A DNA stretch of 64,000 nucleotides, taken from NCBI GenBank assembly GCA_933228675.1, contig OW121740.1, positions 37,354,792-37,418,791 of the forward strand. The letters run 5' to 3'. The notes below the pieces were generated by a model. That model was not told where the DNA came from, did not search any database, and was given only the letters and a program-made list of their open reading frames with translations. The DNA is from Stomorhina lunata (Eukaryota > Arthropoda > Insecta > Diptera > Rhiniidae). Each line of letters begins with the position of its first letter. Position 1 is the first letter of the stretch. A program made the position numbers and the translations under genes. Shown piece after piece: positions 1 to 12,996 of this stretch.

Positions 1-1592
1 TACTAAAAAAAAATTTGACTAAATTTTTTATTAAAAAAAAATTTGACCAAATTTTTAACCAAAGAAAATATTTAACAAATTTTTTACTTAAGAAAAAATT
101 TTACTAAATAAAAATTTTAACAAATTTTTTACTAAAGAAAAAATGTCAACAAATTTTTGCTAAAAAAAATTTGACCAAATTTTTTACTAAAGAACAAATT
201 TGAACAATTTATTTTTAAGTAAAATTTGACCAAATATTTTGCTAAAAAGAAATTTTGAGCAAATTTTTTACTTAAGACATTTGACCAAATTTCTTACTAA
301 AGAAAAAATTTGTTCAAATTTTTTCTTAAGTAAAAAATTTGACCAATTTTTTTTTCTAAAGAAAAAATTTTGACAAAATTTTTTACTAAAGAAAAAAATT
401 GAACAAATTTTTTACTAAAGAAAAAATTTGACCAAATTTTTTAGTAAAAAAAATTTTAGTAAAGCAATTTTTTTACTAAAAAAAACAAATTTTACCAATT
501 TTTTTACTAAAGAAAAAATTTTACCAATTTTTTTACTAAAGAAAAAATTTGACCCAATTTTTTACTAAAGAAAAATTTGACCAAATGTTTTACTAAAGAA
601 AAAATTTGATCAAATTTTTTACTAAAATTTTACTAAATTTTTTATTAAAGAAAAACATTTACCAAATTTGATCGAATTTTTTACTAAAGAAAAAATTTGA
701 TCAAATTTTTTTACTATAAAAAATGTTTAATCAAATTTTTTTACTAAAGAGAAAATTTGATCAAATTTCATACTAAAGAAAAAATTTGATCAAATTTTTA
801 ACTAAAGAAAAAATTTGATCAAATTTTTAACTAAAGAAAAAATCTGACCAAATTTTTTGCTAAAGAAAAAATTTGGTCTAATTTTTTTACTAAAATTTTA
901 CTAAATTTTTTATTAAAGAAAAAAATGTACCAAATTTAATCTAATTTTTTACTGAAGAAAAAATTTAATCAAATTTTTTTACTAAAAAAAAATTTAATCA
1001 AATTTTTTTACTAAAAAAAAATTTAATCAAATTTTTTTACTAAAGAAAAATTTGGTCAAATTTTTTACTAAAGAAAAAATTTGATTAAATTTTTTTACTA
1101 AAAAAAAATTATCAAATTTTTTTACTAAAGAGAAAATTTGATCAAATTTTTTACTAAAGAAAAAATTTGATCAAATTTTTTACTAAAGGAAAAAATTTGA
1201 CCAAATTTTTTACTAAAATTTTACTAAATTTTTTATTAAAAAAAAAATTTACCAAATTTTTTACTACAGAAAAAATTTGACAAAATTTTTTACTAATGAA
1301 AAAATTTTTAATTTTAAATTTTTTAATAAAGAAAAAATTTGACCAAATTTTTTATTATAGAAATAATTTAACCAAGTTTTAAACTAAAGAAAAATTTTTT
1401 CTAAATTTTTTACTAAAGAAAAAATTTGAACAAATTTTTTCCAAGGAAAAAATTTGACTTAATTTTTTATTAAAGAAAAATGTTGACCAAATTTTTTACT
1501 AAAGAAAAAATGTTACCAAATTTTTCACTGAAGAAGAAATTCGACAAAATTTTTTACTAAAAACTAAATTTGACCTTATTTTTTACTAAAGA
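1..1592 (+). repeat. 29-bp AT-rich minisatellite, forward arm
   Basis: This is a tandem array of a 29-bp unit and it begins before the window. Each unit has a palindromic core, AAATTTGATCAAATTT in the best copies (A/T flanks extend the symmetry), followed by the asymmetric spacer ACTAAAG. The spacer fixes the orientation. Copies differ by scattered substitutions and 1-3 base indels, so the array is old, but some neighbouring copies (about 720-860 and 960-1040) are nearly identical, which points to local re-amplification. No open frame of note and no gene is present. The array continues in reverse orientation after 1593. Confidence 0.9.
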
Positions 1593-3099
1593 AACAATTA
1601 GTAAAAAATTTGGCCAAATTTTTTCTTTAGTAAAAAATTTGGCCAAATTCTTTCTTTAGTAAAAAATTTGGTAAAATTTTTTCTTTAGTAAAAAATTTGG
1701 TCAAATTTTTTGTTTATTTCAAAATTTGGTGAAATTTTTTCTTTAGTAAAAAATTTGATCAACTTTTTTCTTCTGTAAAAAAATTTGGTCAAATTTTTTT
1801 CAAGTAAAAAATTTGGTCAATATTTGTCTTTTGTAAAAAATTTGGTCTTTTGTAAAAAATTTGGTCAAATTTTTTCTTTAGTAAAAAATTTGATCAACTT
1901 TTTTCTTCTGTAAAAAAATTTGGTCAAATTTTTTTCAAGTAAAAAATTTGGTCAATATTTGTCTTTTGTAAAAAATTTGGTCAATATTTGTCTTTTGTAA
2001 AAAATTTGGTCAAATTTTTTCTTTAGTAAAAAATTTAGTAAAATTTTTTCTTTATTTCAAAATTTGGTCAAATTTTTTCTTTAGTAAAAAATTTTATCAA
2101 ATTTTTTCTTAAGTAAGAAATTTTGTCAAATTTTTTCTTTCGTAAAAAATTTGGTCAATATTTGTCTTAAGTAAAAAATTTGGTCAAATTTTTTCTTTAG
2201 TAAAAAATACGGTCAATCTTTTTCTTTAATAAAAAATTTGGTCAAATTTTTTCTTTAGTAGAAAATTTGGTAAAATTTTTTCTTTAGTAAAAAATTTGGT
2301 CAAGTTTTTCTTAAGTCAAAAATTTGGTCAAACTTTTTCTTTAGTAAAAAGTTTGGTCTAACTTTTTCTTTAGTAAAAAGTTTGGTCAAATTTTTTCTTA
2401 AGTAAAAATTATGGTAAAATTTTTTCTTTAGTAAAAATTTGATAAAAATTTTTCATAAGTAAAAAATTTGGTCAAAGTTTTCTTAAGTGAATAATTTGGC
2501 AACATTTTTTCGTAAGTAAAAAATTTGGTCAAATTTTTCTTTGTTGTAAAAAATTTGGTAAAATTTTTTCTTTAGTTAAAAATTTGGTAAAATCTTTTCT
2601 TTAGAAAAAAATTTGTTTGAATTTTTTCTTTAGTAAAAAATTTGTTGAAATTTTTTCTTTAGTAAAAAGTTTGGTCAAATTTTTTATATAGTAAAAAATT
2701 TGGTTAAATTTTTTCTTTAGCAAAAAATTTGGTCAAATTTGTTTTTAGCAAATTTTTTTTTAATTTTTTCATTAGAAAAAAAATTGGTAAATTTTTCGTT
2801 TTTAGTAACAAATTTGATCAAATTTTTTCTTTAGTAAAAAATTTGATAAATTTTTTTATTAAAAAATTTGGTAAAATTTTTTTATTTAAAAATTTGGTAA
2901 CATTTTTTCTTAAGTAAAAAAAATTTAATAAAATTGCTTTTTTGCTAAAATGTTTAGTCAAATTTTTTCTTTAGCAAAAATATTTGGTCAAATTTCATCT
3001 TTAGTAGAAAATTTCATAAAATTTTTAAATTTACTATAGAAAAAATTTGGTAAAATTTTTTTCTTTAGTAAAAAATTTGGTCAAATTTTTTCATTAGTG
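1593..3099 (-). repeat. 29-bp minisatellite, inverted arm
   Basis: The same 29-bp unit continues here as its reverse complement: the spacer now reads CTTTAGT and the flank reads TTTGGTCAAATTT. With the preceding 1.6 kb it forms a head-to-head inverted array whose two arms are about equal in length. A local duplication of about 120-130 bp is visible between 1741 and 1990. A short ORF at 2729-2917 is a low-complexity translation of the repeat and is not a gene. Confidence 0.9.
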
Positions 3100-3215
3100 A
3101 AAAACTTGACCAAAATTTTTAGAAAAAATTTTACTAAATTTTTTTCTAAAGAAAAACTTTTACCAAATTTTTTATTAACGAAAAATTTGATTAAATATTT
3201 TACAAAAAAAAACAA
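3100..3215 (+). repeat. Short return to forward 29-bp repeat orientation
   Basis: Near 3100 the spacer changes back from the CTTTAGT form to the CTAAAG form, and a few degenerate units follow before the repeat fades out at about 3215. The array therefore contains a second, smaller inversion junction. Copies are poor, so the exact junction is uncertain. Confidence 0.6.
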
Positions 3216-4012
3216 AAAAATCCCCAATATTTTGTAGTGTTTCTTTTTCACACATTTTCTTTCTAATCTTTGTATTTTTTCCTCTTTACGCACCATAAAT
3301 TCTCGATGTCATTAAATCATTTACGAAATGGTATCAAAGTTTTTGCCATTTTCTTTATGTTATTTTTCTTAAGGATATCTCTTTTAGCAGCTTTAAATCC
3401 TTTTGAGTATTTTTTTCAATTGTTTGTCTAAGTTTCGAAATACAAAAAAAAAGAAAATAAAAGTACAACAATATTTTCATCTAAAACGTATTTTTTTCCA
3501 TTCGTTCACATTTACAGTGTAAATGTCAACAAGAAGTTGTTGAATTGCCATTTTTAACCGGAAATAGGAAGTGATGATGTTCTTTCATAGAAAACAGATA
3601 GTCGACACAAGAAAAAGACATCATTGCTGTCAATTTTAGTTGACTAAAGTACAAAAAAAAAGCTAATAGAAATAAAATATTTACTACTGCAGTCATATTT
3701 CTTGGTAGAATTTAGTTTTTTTTTGTTAACTTATTTTTTTATTTAAAATTTGTAAAGATAAAAATGTTTACTCTAACTTTGAAAGGACCAATCGCTATTG
3801 TCTTCTTTTGGCTTTTAAAAAATATTTTATATTTTCGTTTGGTTGATTTTATTGTCTTGAAAGGATGCATTTATTTTATTCAATAGAAACTTTGTTTTCT
3901 TAAAAAACGGAAACGGATGTGGGTCTACTTAATAAATATAACGGACTTGTTGTTTATAAAAGTTTTTAAAACATGTTGCTATAATAGTTTAAAAAGCAAT
4001 TGAACTAAAACA
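3216..4012. other. AT-rich unique DNA, no gene seen
   Basis: About 800 bases between two minisatellites. Homopolymer A and T runs are frequent, no reading frame looks coding on either strand, and no transposon end or RNA motif was recognised. Confidence 0.6.
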
Positions 4013-5326
4013 GAAAAATTTCCTATAAAAATAGAGAAATTTCCTATAATAATAGAGAAATTTTGCAAAATTTCCTATAAAAATAGAGAAATTTTGCAAA
4101 ACTTCCTATAAAAATAGAGAAATTTTTTTAAAATTTATTATAAAAATAGAGAAATTTTGCAAAATTTCCTATAAAAATAGAGAAATTTTGCAAAATTTCC
4201 TATAAAAATAGAGAAATTTTGCAAAATTTCCTATAAAAATAGAGAAATTTTGCAAAATTTCCTATAAAAATAGAGAAAATTTTCAAAATTTCCTATAAAA
4301 ATAGAGAAATTTTGCAAAATTTCCCATTAAAATAGAGAAATTTTGCAAAATTTCCCATTAAAATAGAGAAATTTTGCAAAATTTCCTATAAAAATAGAGA
4401 AATTTTGCAAAATTTCCCATTAAAATAGAGAAATTTTGCAAAATCTCCTATAAAAATAGAGAAATTTTGCAAAATTTCCTATAAAAATAGAGAAATTTTG
4501 CAAAATTTCCTATAAAAATAGAGAAATTTTGCAAAATTTCCTATAAAAATAGAGAAATTTTGCAAAATTTCCTATAAAAATAGAGAAATTTTGCAAAATT
4601 TCCTATAAAAATAGAGAAATTTTGCAAAATTTCCTATCAAAATAGAGAAATTTTGCAAAATTTCCTATAAAAATAGAGAAATTTTGCAAAATTTCCTATA
4701 AAAATAGAGAAATTTTGCAAAATTTCCTATAAAAATAGAGAAATTTTGCAAAATTTCCTATAAAAATAGAGAAATTTTGCAAAATTTCCTATAAAAATAG
4801 AGAAATTTTGCAAAATTTCCTATAAAAATAGAAATTTTGCAAAATTTCCTATAAAAATAGAAATTTTGCAAAATTTCCTATAAAAATAGAAATTTTGCAA
4901 AATTTCCTATAAAAATAGAAATTTTGCAAAATTTCCTATAAAAATAGAAATTTTGCTAAATTTCCTTTAAAAAAAAATAAATTTTGCAAAATTTCCTTTA
5001 AAACTAGAAATTTTGCAAAATTTCCTTTAAAAATAGAAATTTTGCAAAATTTCCTTTAAATTTAGAAATTTTGCAAAATTTCTTTTAAAAATAGAAATTT
5101 TGCAAAATTTCCTTTAAAAATAGAAATTTTGCAAAATTTCCTTTAAAAATATAAATTTTGCAAAATTTCCTTTAAAAATAGAAATTTTGCAAAATTTCCT
5201 TTAAAAATATAAATTTTGCAAAATTTCCTTTAAAAATAGAAATTTTTCAAAATTTCCTTTCAAAATAAAAAATTTTGCAAAGTTTCCTTTAAAAATAGAA
5301 ATTTTGCAAAATTTTCTATAAAAATT
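4013..5326 (+). repeat. 31-bp minisatellite changing to a 29-bp unit
   Basis: About 43 tandem copies. The unit contains the palindrome AAATTTTGCAAAATTT (GAAATTTTGCAAAATTTC, 18 bp, in most copies) joined by the spacer CCTATAAAAATAGA. Up to about 4825 the unit is 31 bp with ATAGAGAAATTTT; from about 4829 onward the copies lack one GA (ATAGAAATTTT) and are 29 bp. From about 4970 a further substitution, CCTTTAAAAATAG, is shared by nearly all copies. These nested, directional variants show that the array grew by successive local amplification. No coding potential. Confidence 0.92.
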
Positions 5327-5739
5327 GACAAAAAAAATTTAAGCAACATTTACCCCAACACAATCCCAGACAAAGACAAAAAAATTGTTATTGAAATAAA
5401 TTTTTGGAACTGCAAATGATCAAAATCAGTACAAATCAAGATGACGATAAAGAAGTTAAAAATGATGCCAGTATTTTAACAAAAACACCAAAAGTTATAG
5501 AAAACAAAAAATCTTACAAGGATTCATATGAGGAATGTTTGAATTAAAAAAATTAAATTTTGTTCGAAATAAACGAATATTACGGGAGAGATGATGAGGA
5601 TTTTCGTATTTGCTTTATAGTAATTTAATATTTTGTGGCGCCACTATAACTATAAAAAAGGCACAAATGCAGCAACATTTAGCAGCAAAAAAGAAGAACG
5701 AAAAAAAGTCAGCGAATATTTTCGTACGACAAAAATTAA
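5327..5739. other. Unique DNA with a possible small ORF and a TATA-like box
   Basis: A single-copy stretch after the minisatellite. It holds the small ORF listed separately at 5416-5547, a 10-bp palindrome GTGGCGCCAC near 5635, and a TATA-like TATAAAAAAG at 5651-5660. No initiator of the TCAGT type is found at the expected spacing, so promoter activity is not supported. Confidence 0.4.
5416..5547 (+). CDS. Possible 43-codon ORF, unrecognised
   Basis: An ATG in a fair insect context (gcaaATGa) opens a frame of 43 residues beginning MIKISTNQDDDKEVKNDASI and ending EECLN before TAA. It is hydrophilic with alternating Lys, Asp and Glu, and it has more mixed codon content than the surrounding homopolymer-rich DNA. 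An in-frame TGA lies just upstream, so this would be a complete short frame or a first exon. No domain, signal peptide or membrane segment is visible and no family is recognised. It may well be chance. Confidence 0.15.
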   Translation: MIKISTNQDDDKEVKNDASILTKTPKVIENKKSYKDSYEECLN

Positions 5740-6109
5740 ATGACTTTAGTTGAACCATTCATTATGACAACACGCACAAGATGTGGTCTCCTCCAACTGT
5801 TGTTCCTGTCTCCTGAGTCTGAACTTTTTTTTGTTATTTGTTGGTATGTTTTCATTTGTTGGTCAAATCGGTCACAAAATGCTCAGGCTAATGTTGATGA
5901 TAATTCCGCTGATCAACATCTTCATGGTCGTCGTCGTCATAGTCCTCCTCATCATCATCAGCATCAGCAGCAATTTATGTTTTATCTACAGGAGTAGCAG
6001 CAAACAAATATTAAATATTTTTTATCTTCTACTTTATATTAAATGCATTTGTTATGATTCTGATATTTTTTGCTCAACAAAAAGTTTCAAAATTAGAAAG
6101 TTATTTTAA
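5740..6109 (+). other. Trinucleotide-repeat island with overlapping open frames
   Basis: A CGT/CAT/CAG-type trinucleotide stretch (about 5925-5975) keeps two + frames open: one from 5740 ends in a His/Gln-rich tail, and one from 5783 reads the same bases as a hydrophobic Met/Val/Ile run. Because both come from the same triplet repeat, neither is convincing as a protein. His/Gln repeats do occur in fly coding exons, so a real exon is not excluded, but no splice sites or homology were recognised. Confidence 0.3.
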
Positions 6110-7419
6110 GTTTGTCATTAGGTTGGTAACATTTTTATCAATATGATATAGAGGTCGGCTACGAAAGTTACCTATAAGAATAAATTGGTTTAATATTCGC
6201 TTATTGATTGCTTTTCCCTTACGAAGCCAATCAATGTGGATTTCACCCCATGCGTCCAAAGAAACGGTTGGCTTGTCACATTGACACAAATGAACTTAAT
6301 GTAACCATGATCTATAAATTTGAAAACATTCGTTATCAATTTGATGCATAAGGTAATAATCCACAAACTATTGAGACCAAATATTATCATATTGAAAACT
6401 GATTTTAAAAATTTATTTTCTTGAAAGTAGTTTCTAACATTCGTCTTCGCCTATTAAAGCAAAATCGCTTCTTTTTTTGGCTTTCATCAATAATCGAAAA
6501 AAACACCATAACTTGAAGTAGGGACTTATTGCTTTATTTGCTTTTATTTCTTTCTAAACGTCCGTCTGTATGTCTGCCGTGTTAAAAAATATTTGTACAC
6601 ACTTTTTTTTTTTGTTGCTATTTGGTCGTTTGTTATTATTTGCGATTTTTTCGTGCGATAATTTTGTTTAAAGCGTGTTCTTTCCACAAAAAAAAAACTT
6701 GAAAACTTATGATTTCTTATTTTATTGAGGAATTCAAACAAAATTCAAAGTAAATTTTGGCTTAAGTAGAAAAAAGGTTTAAAAGCAAAGAAACTAAAAA
6801 AAATCAAACGAAAATTTTGAAAATATTTAAAAAATGGCTTTTAATACGCGTGACAAAGAAATTCTTTAATCGTGTTGTTTTGTTGAGAAATGGGGACACA
6901 AACTTTGGTTTTGAAAAAAATTGTGATTTTAAAAAGCTTTAGAGAAAAAAAAACGAAATTAGAAAATTCTACTTTTAATGATCTGATTTAGAAAAGTCTG
7001 TAATATATTAAGAAATCTCTAAAAATGTCTTTTATATTATCAAAATTAAAAAAAAAATAACCAAATAATAGTCAATTCTGATAATAAACTGATAAAATTT
7101 CGAAATCGATCGAAAATTCGAATATTATTTAAATAATTTGAGGAATTTCGAAACTCCCCATCAATATCACTTGCAACCTACCGATAGTCCCTTCTACGTA
7201 ATGGAAAATGTTTGTAGTCTAGTAGGGGCTTAACAAAGGCCCTTTAGAGTCACCAAGATGCTACAATGAATCAATCTTTTAGCTATAGCTGTTATTTTGG
7301 ACTGTAGTATATTGCAAATGTCAGGAAGCTTAAAGTTAATCATTTTACCTTTCACTTTTTTCTTCGATTTAGATCCACCTTCATATATCTCTGAAGCTTA
7401 TTTTGGATTTTGAAAACTC
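6110..7419. other. AT-rich unique DNA, no gene seen
   Basis: About 1.3 kb with poly-A and poly-T tracts. Short minus-strand frames (6101-6390, 6544-6741) have no coding character beyond being open. No RNA gene or transposon end was recognised. Confidence 0.5.
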
Positions 7420-9502
7420 TGGCAACTCTGCAACATTGTTTGTTGACCATAAAAATAACTGCAATACAGTCTATTAACAATTGCAACATAAACCATAGAT
7501 CATAAAAAACATTGCAACATTGTCTGTTTATCATAGAAATTATCGCAACATTGTTTATGAATACCTGATTTTACTGTTTGCACTTGCAGCATTAAGCATA
7601 CAATACATGGCAACATTGTCAATACAATAAAAAACAGTTCCAACATTTACTATAGGTCATACAGATCTTTGCAACATTTTTTTTTTGGACTATAGGAACA
7701 TTCGCAACATTGGCCACAGAAACTCCTTCTTCGCAACATTTTCTCAGTTGTAGGAGCATAAAAACTACTGCAACATAGTATATAAACAATTGCAACATAA
7801 ACCATATAAAACCTTGCATAATATTTTGTTGATTATAAAAATGATCTCAACATTGTTTAAGGATCATTGAATATATTGTAGATACTTGCTACATTGATCA
7901 TACAATACTTGGCAACATTGTTGATAGAATACCGAAACAATTTAAACATTTACTATAGGTCATACAAATCTTTTCAACATTGTCTATTGACTATAGAGGC
8001 AATCGTCACATTGGCCATAGAAACTTCTTCTTTGCAACATTTTCTTCTAGTAGTAGGAGCATAAACACTACTGCAACAAAAAATAAATAAACAATTGCAA
8101 CAAAAGCCATAGATTACAAAAATATTGTAAAATTTTTTGTTGATTATAAAAAAAGTCGTAACATTATTTACGGACCATTAAATTTACTATAGATACAATA
8201 TTCATCAAACAAAAGCTGACAACATTGTCAATAGAATACAGAAGCAATTCCGATATTAAATATAGTCATACAGATCTTTGCAATGTTGCCTATGAACTGT
8301 AGAGACTATTGCAACATTGATTATATTAGTCACAGGAACATGTTATTCTCAAAATTTGTCCATCCTAGAAAGCAATTCAATCATTTCCATATGTGATTCC
8401 TTTAAAACAATTATTGGTTTATCTCTATTTATCTCAACATTTACATAAGACCATGGCAACTATATACTATAAAATACATTACAACATTATCGATTTTTAA
8501 AGAAACAGATACAAAATTTACTATAGGCAACATTATCTTTAAATACCAACATTTCAATGTTTAAGTCTTTGAAGAGATTGCAACATTATTTGACAATCAT
8601 TAAACCTATTGCAACATTACCTGTAGACAACAGAAATCATTTATAGGCCATCACAACATTATCTTTTAGTTTAGAAATATTTGTAATATTGTCTAAAGAG
8701 CACAGAAGTAATCGCAACATTTACTTTAGGTCATAGAAACATTTGCAACATAATTTTTGGATTATTGTAATCATTGCAACATGAATATACACTAAAGAAA
8801 GTAATCTAACATTGTCTCTAAAGTTGTCTAAAACCAAACACTTCTAACTAGCAATTGCGACATTGTTTGAAAATCAAAAAAACTATAGCAACATTACATA
8901 TCTTCATTTGCAACATTTTATATGGATAACAAAAAACATATCAACATTGTCAGTGAACAATGAAAACAATATGTACGTCATCGCAAGATTATCTTTTGCT
9001 ACAGAAACCTTCTCAACTTTGTCTAAAGACCATAGAGGCAATTACAACATTTATTTATAGTCATAGAATCATTTGCAACATTATGTCTTGATTGAGCTTT
9101 GCAACATGTCTATAGACTAAAGAAACTAACTTAACATTGTCTAAACAAAATTTTTAGAGATAAACACTTCAATATATAATTCTTTAAAGTTTATGCAACA
9201 TTGTTTGAAAATAATAGAAACTTTCGCAAGATTACCTTTAGTCCTTCACAACATTTTCTATAATCAAAAAAAAAAATATTAACATTGTCAGTGGATAATG
9301 GAAATAATATTAAGACCATTGCAACATTATCTTTTGGTACAAAAATCTTAACAACATTGTCCATTGGGTTTAGGTTATTATAATCTTTCCAACGTATCTA
9401 TAGCCTATACAAAAGCATCATAACATTGTCTAGAGAACAACAATTTAATGTATAAATCTGTTCATAGACACTATAGCAACATTTACTAAAGATAATTGAA
9501 AA

Positions 9503-9551
9503 TATATCAGCATTGACAATAGTTCAGTTGTATATTGTCAATGCTGATATA
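9503..9551. repeat. Perfect 19-bp inverted repeat with 11-nt loop
   Basis: TATATCAGCATTGACAATA at 9503-9521 is followed after 11 nt by its exact reverse complement at 9533-9551. It is a locally inverted satellite monomer inside an array that is otherwise head-to-tail. The stem has no mismatch, unlike the diverged copies around it, so the inversion is recent or constrained. At about 49 nt in total it is too short for a normal pre-miRNA. Confidence 0.9.
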
Positions 9552-9659
9552 CAAACATTGTATACAGACATTCGCAACATTATCTTTTGGTATATACACC
9601 TTTGCAACATTGTCTAAAGATAATTGAAACATTATGTATAATTCATAGAAACAAACGAA

Positions 9660-12480
9660 GAGAAGAAACTATAGCAACATTTTCTATATATAACTAAAAA
9701 TATATCAACATTGACAACAGACAACGGAAATTATACTAATATTGTATACACACATTCCCAACGTTACGTTTTTGTATATAAACCATCGCAACATTGTCTT
9801 AAGACCATAGAAACATTGTGTATGATTCATAGAAACACACGCAACACTTACATCAATTGCAACATTATTTAAAATTAATAGAAACTATCGCAACATTGAC
9901 AATAGACAACTGAAATCATACTAATATTGCATATAGACATTTGCAACATTCTCTAAAACACGCAACATTTAAATAAATTGCAACATTGTTTGGAATTCAT
10001 AGAAACTAGTGCAACATTTTCCATAGTTAATTACAAATATATCAACATTGTCAATGGACAATTGATTTAAAAACATAAGCAACATTTTCTAAAGACCATA
10101 GAAACATTGTGTATGTGAACCAATTGTAACATTGTTTGAAACTCGTAAAAACTGTAGCAACATTTCCCATAGATGATTAAAAATATATCATCATTGACAA
10201 TAGACAACGGAAATCTTAGTAATATTGTATATAGACATTCGCAACATAAGGTTTTGGTATATAAACCATCGCAACATTGTCTTAAGACCATAGAAACATT
10301 GTGTATGATTCATAAAAACACACGCAACATTTAAATCAATTGCAACATTATTAAACATTCATAGAAACTATCGCAACAGTGACAACTGAAATCATACTAA
10401 TATTGTATATAGACATTTGCAACATTGTCTAACATACGCAACATTTACATCAATTGCAACATTGATTGAAATTCATAGAAACTATCGCAACATTGACAAA
10501 AGACAACTAAAATCATACTAATATTATATAGAGACAGTTGCAACATTGTCTAACACACACAACATTTAATCATTTGCAACATTGTTTGAAATTCATAGAA
10601 ACTAGTGCAACATTTTCAATAATTAATTACAAATATATCAACACTGTCAATGGACAATTGATTTAAAAACCTTAGCAACATTTTCTAAAGACCATAGAAA
10701 CATTGCGTATGTGTACCAATTGCAACATTGTTTGAAATTCATAATAACTGTAGCAACATTTTCCATAGATTATTAAAACTATATCAACATTGACAACAGA
10801 TAACGGAAATTATACTAATATTGTATATAGACATTCGCAACATTAGGTTTTGGTATATAAACCATCGCAACATTGTATTAAGACCATAGAAACATTGTGT
10901 ATGATTCATAGAAATACACACAAAATTTACATCAATTGCAACATTTTCTAAAATTCATAGAAACTATCACAACATTTACAATAGACAGCTGAAATCATAC
11001 TAATATTGCATATAGACATTTGCAACATTCTCTAAAACACGCAACATTTAAATCAATTGCAACATTGTTTGGAATTCATAGAAACTAGTGCAACATTTTC
11101 TATAGTTAATTACAAATATATCAACATTGTCAATGGACAATTGATTTAAAAACATAAGCAACATTTTCTAAAGACCATAGAAACATTGTGTATGTGAACC
11201 AATTGTAACATTGTTTGAAACTCGTAAAAACTGTAGCAACATTTCCCATAGATGATTAAAAATATATCATCATTGACAATAGACAACGGAAATCTTAGTA
11301 ATATTGTATATAGACATTCGCAACATAAGGTTTTGGTATATAAACCATCGCAACATTGTCTTAAGACCATAGAAACATTGTGTATGATTCATAAAAACAC
11401 ACGCAACATTTAAATCAATTGCAACATTATTAAACATTCATAGAAACTATCGCAACAGTGACAACTGAAATCATACTAATATTGTATACAGGCATTTGTA
11501 ACATTGTCTAACACACGCAACATTTAATCAATTGCAACATTGTTTGGAATTCATAGAAAATAGCGCAACATTTTCTATAGTTAATTACAAATATATCAAC
11601 ACTGTCAATGGACAGTTGATTTAGAAACCTTAGCAACATTTTCTAAAGACCATAGAAACATTGTGTATGTGTACCAATTGTAACATTGTTTGAAACTCGT
11701 AAAAACTGTAGCAACATTTTCCATAGATGATTAAAAATATATCATCATTGACAATAGACAACGGAAATCATAGTAATATTGTATATAGACATTCGCAACA
11801 TTAGGTTTTGGTATATAAACCATCGCAACATTGTCTTAAGACCATTCAGACATTGTGTATGATTAATAGAAACACACGCAACATTTACATCAATTGCAAC
11901 ATTATTTAAAATTCATAGAAACTATCGCAACATTAACATAAGACTACTGAAATCATACTAATATTGTTTAGAGACATTGTCTAACACACGCAACATTTAA
12001 ATCAATTGCAACATTGTTTGGAATTCATAGAAGCTAGTGCAACATTTTCTATAGTTAATTACAAATATATCAACATTGTTTAGAAACCTTAGCAACATTT
12101 TCTAAAGACCATAGAAACATTGTGTATATGTACCAATCGCAAGATTGTTTGAAATTCATAAAAACAATAGCAACATTTCCATAGATTATTAAAAATGTAT
12201 CAACATTGATAGCAGACAACAGAAATCATACTAATATTGTACGTAAACATTTGCAACATTATGTTTTGGTATATAAACCATGGCAACATTGTCTTAGAAA
12301 GATTGTGTATGATTCATAGAAACACACGCAACATTTAAATCAATTGCAGCATTGTTTCAAATTCATTGAAACTATCGCAACATTGACAATAGACAACTGA
12401 AATCATACTAATATTGCATATAGACATTTGCAACATTATCTTTTGGTATATGAACCTTCGCAACATTACATAACGACAAA
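9660..12480 (+). repeat. Higher-order repeat of the 31-bp satellite
   Basis: Within block 1 a multi-monomer block recurs with a spacing of about 450-590 bp; its marker AGCAACATTTTCTAAAGACC occurs near 10077, 10673, 11157, 11634 and 12090. A more recent duplication, offset by 1,079 bp, makes 10067-10291 and 11146-11370 identical over 225 bases, with good similarity well beyond. The satellite therefore evolves by unequal exchange of blocks as well as of single monomers. Confidence 0.85.
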
Positions 12481-12970
12481 GGAAACATTTTGTATAATTC
12501 ATAGAAACAAACGCAACATTTACTTTTTAAGTCAAAGAAATTGTAGAATATTGAAAGTATTCGAATTTCAAAAAAGTTCCTTTAAGTAATTGACTCTACT
12601 TATTAAGTAACCGTTATCTTAAAATTCCTGAGAATTTTATAACATTCTAAAATTAACAGCAAAATTTTACAGCTGAATATTACATTTTAAATGTCAAATT
12701 CCCACACTTTGCAAAAAGTTCTTTCATACGATCACAATATTTGGGTGGTAAAGTTACTAAACATGAATGAAACTACCACATTATGACGACTATCAAGGGA
12801 TACATCAAACCAAGCCAACCCATTCTGCAAGTTCACAAAAGTACAAGCTGTAGTACTTATGCAAAAACACCACCACCATCATTGTCATCCGGCACCCAAT
12901 AAATTGTTATAATAATAACTTTAACGTTATTATTAAATAACAACCACCACCTTTTTTCTTGGGCAACATA

Positions 12971-12996
12971 ATCATTATCATCATCATCATCATCAT
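12971..12996. repeat. (ATC)n microsatellite
   Basis: About eight ATC/ATT triplets, read as a poly-Asp run in one minus-strand frame. Confidence 0.85.

Larger units (their letters stand above)
7420..12530 (+). repeat. 31-bp GCAACATT satellite, block 1
   Basis: A diverged tandem satellite with a period near 31 bp. The best-conserved part is TTGCAACATTGTCTAT, followed by a variable GGACCATAGAAAC-like half. ATAGA and TCTAT at the two ends of a monomer are inverted, so each monomer can pair with itself. All copies run in the same orientation except one local inversion (9503-9551). Short minus-strand ORFs rich in CC and W residues are translations of the repeat, as shown by identical 74-residue frames at 10067-10291 and 11146-11370. 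Confidence 0.9.

Noticed and set aside
4013..5326. CRISPR array, because of regular units of about 30 bp
   Set aside because: Units are contiguous with no unique spacers, the DNA is eukaryotic in character and no cas genes are present. The same applies to the other arrays.
6101..6390. Two overlapping minus-strand ORFs of 62 and 66 residues
   Set aside because: No coding bias, motif or start context; lengths are expected by chance.
10067..11370. Two identical 74-residue minus-strand ORFs as a duplicated gene
   Set aside because: They are translations of a duplicated satellite block, in frame with repeat monomers and rich in CC/W from the GCAACATT core.
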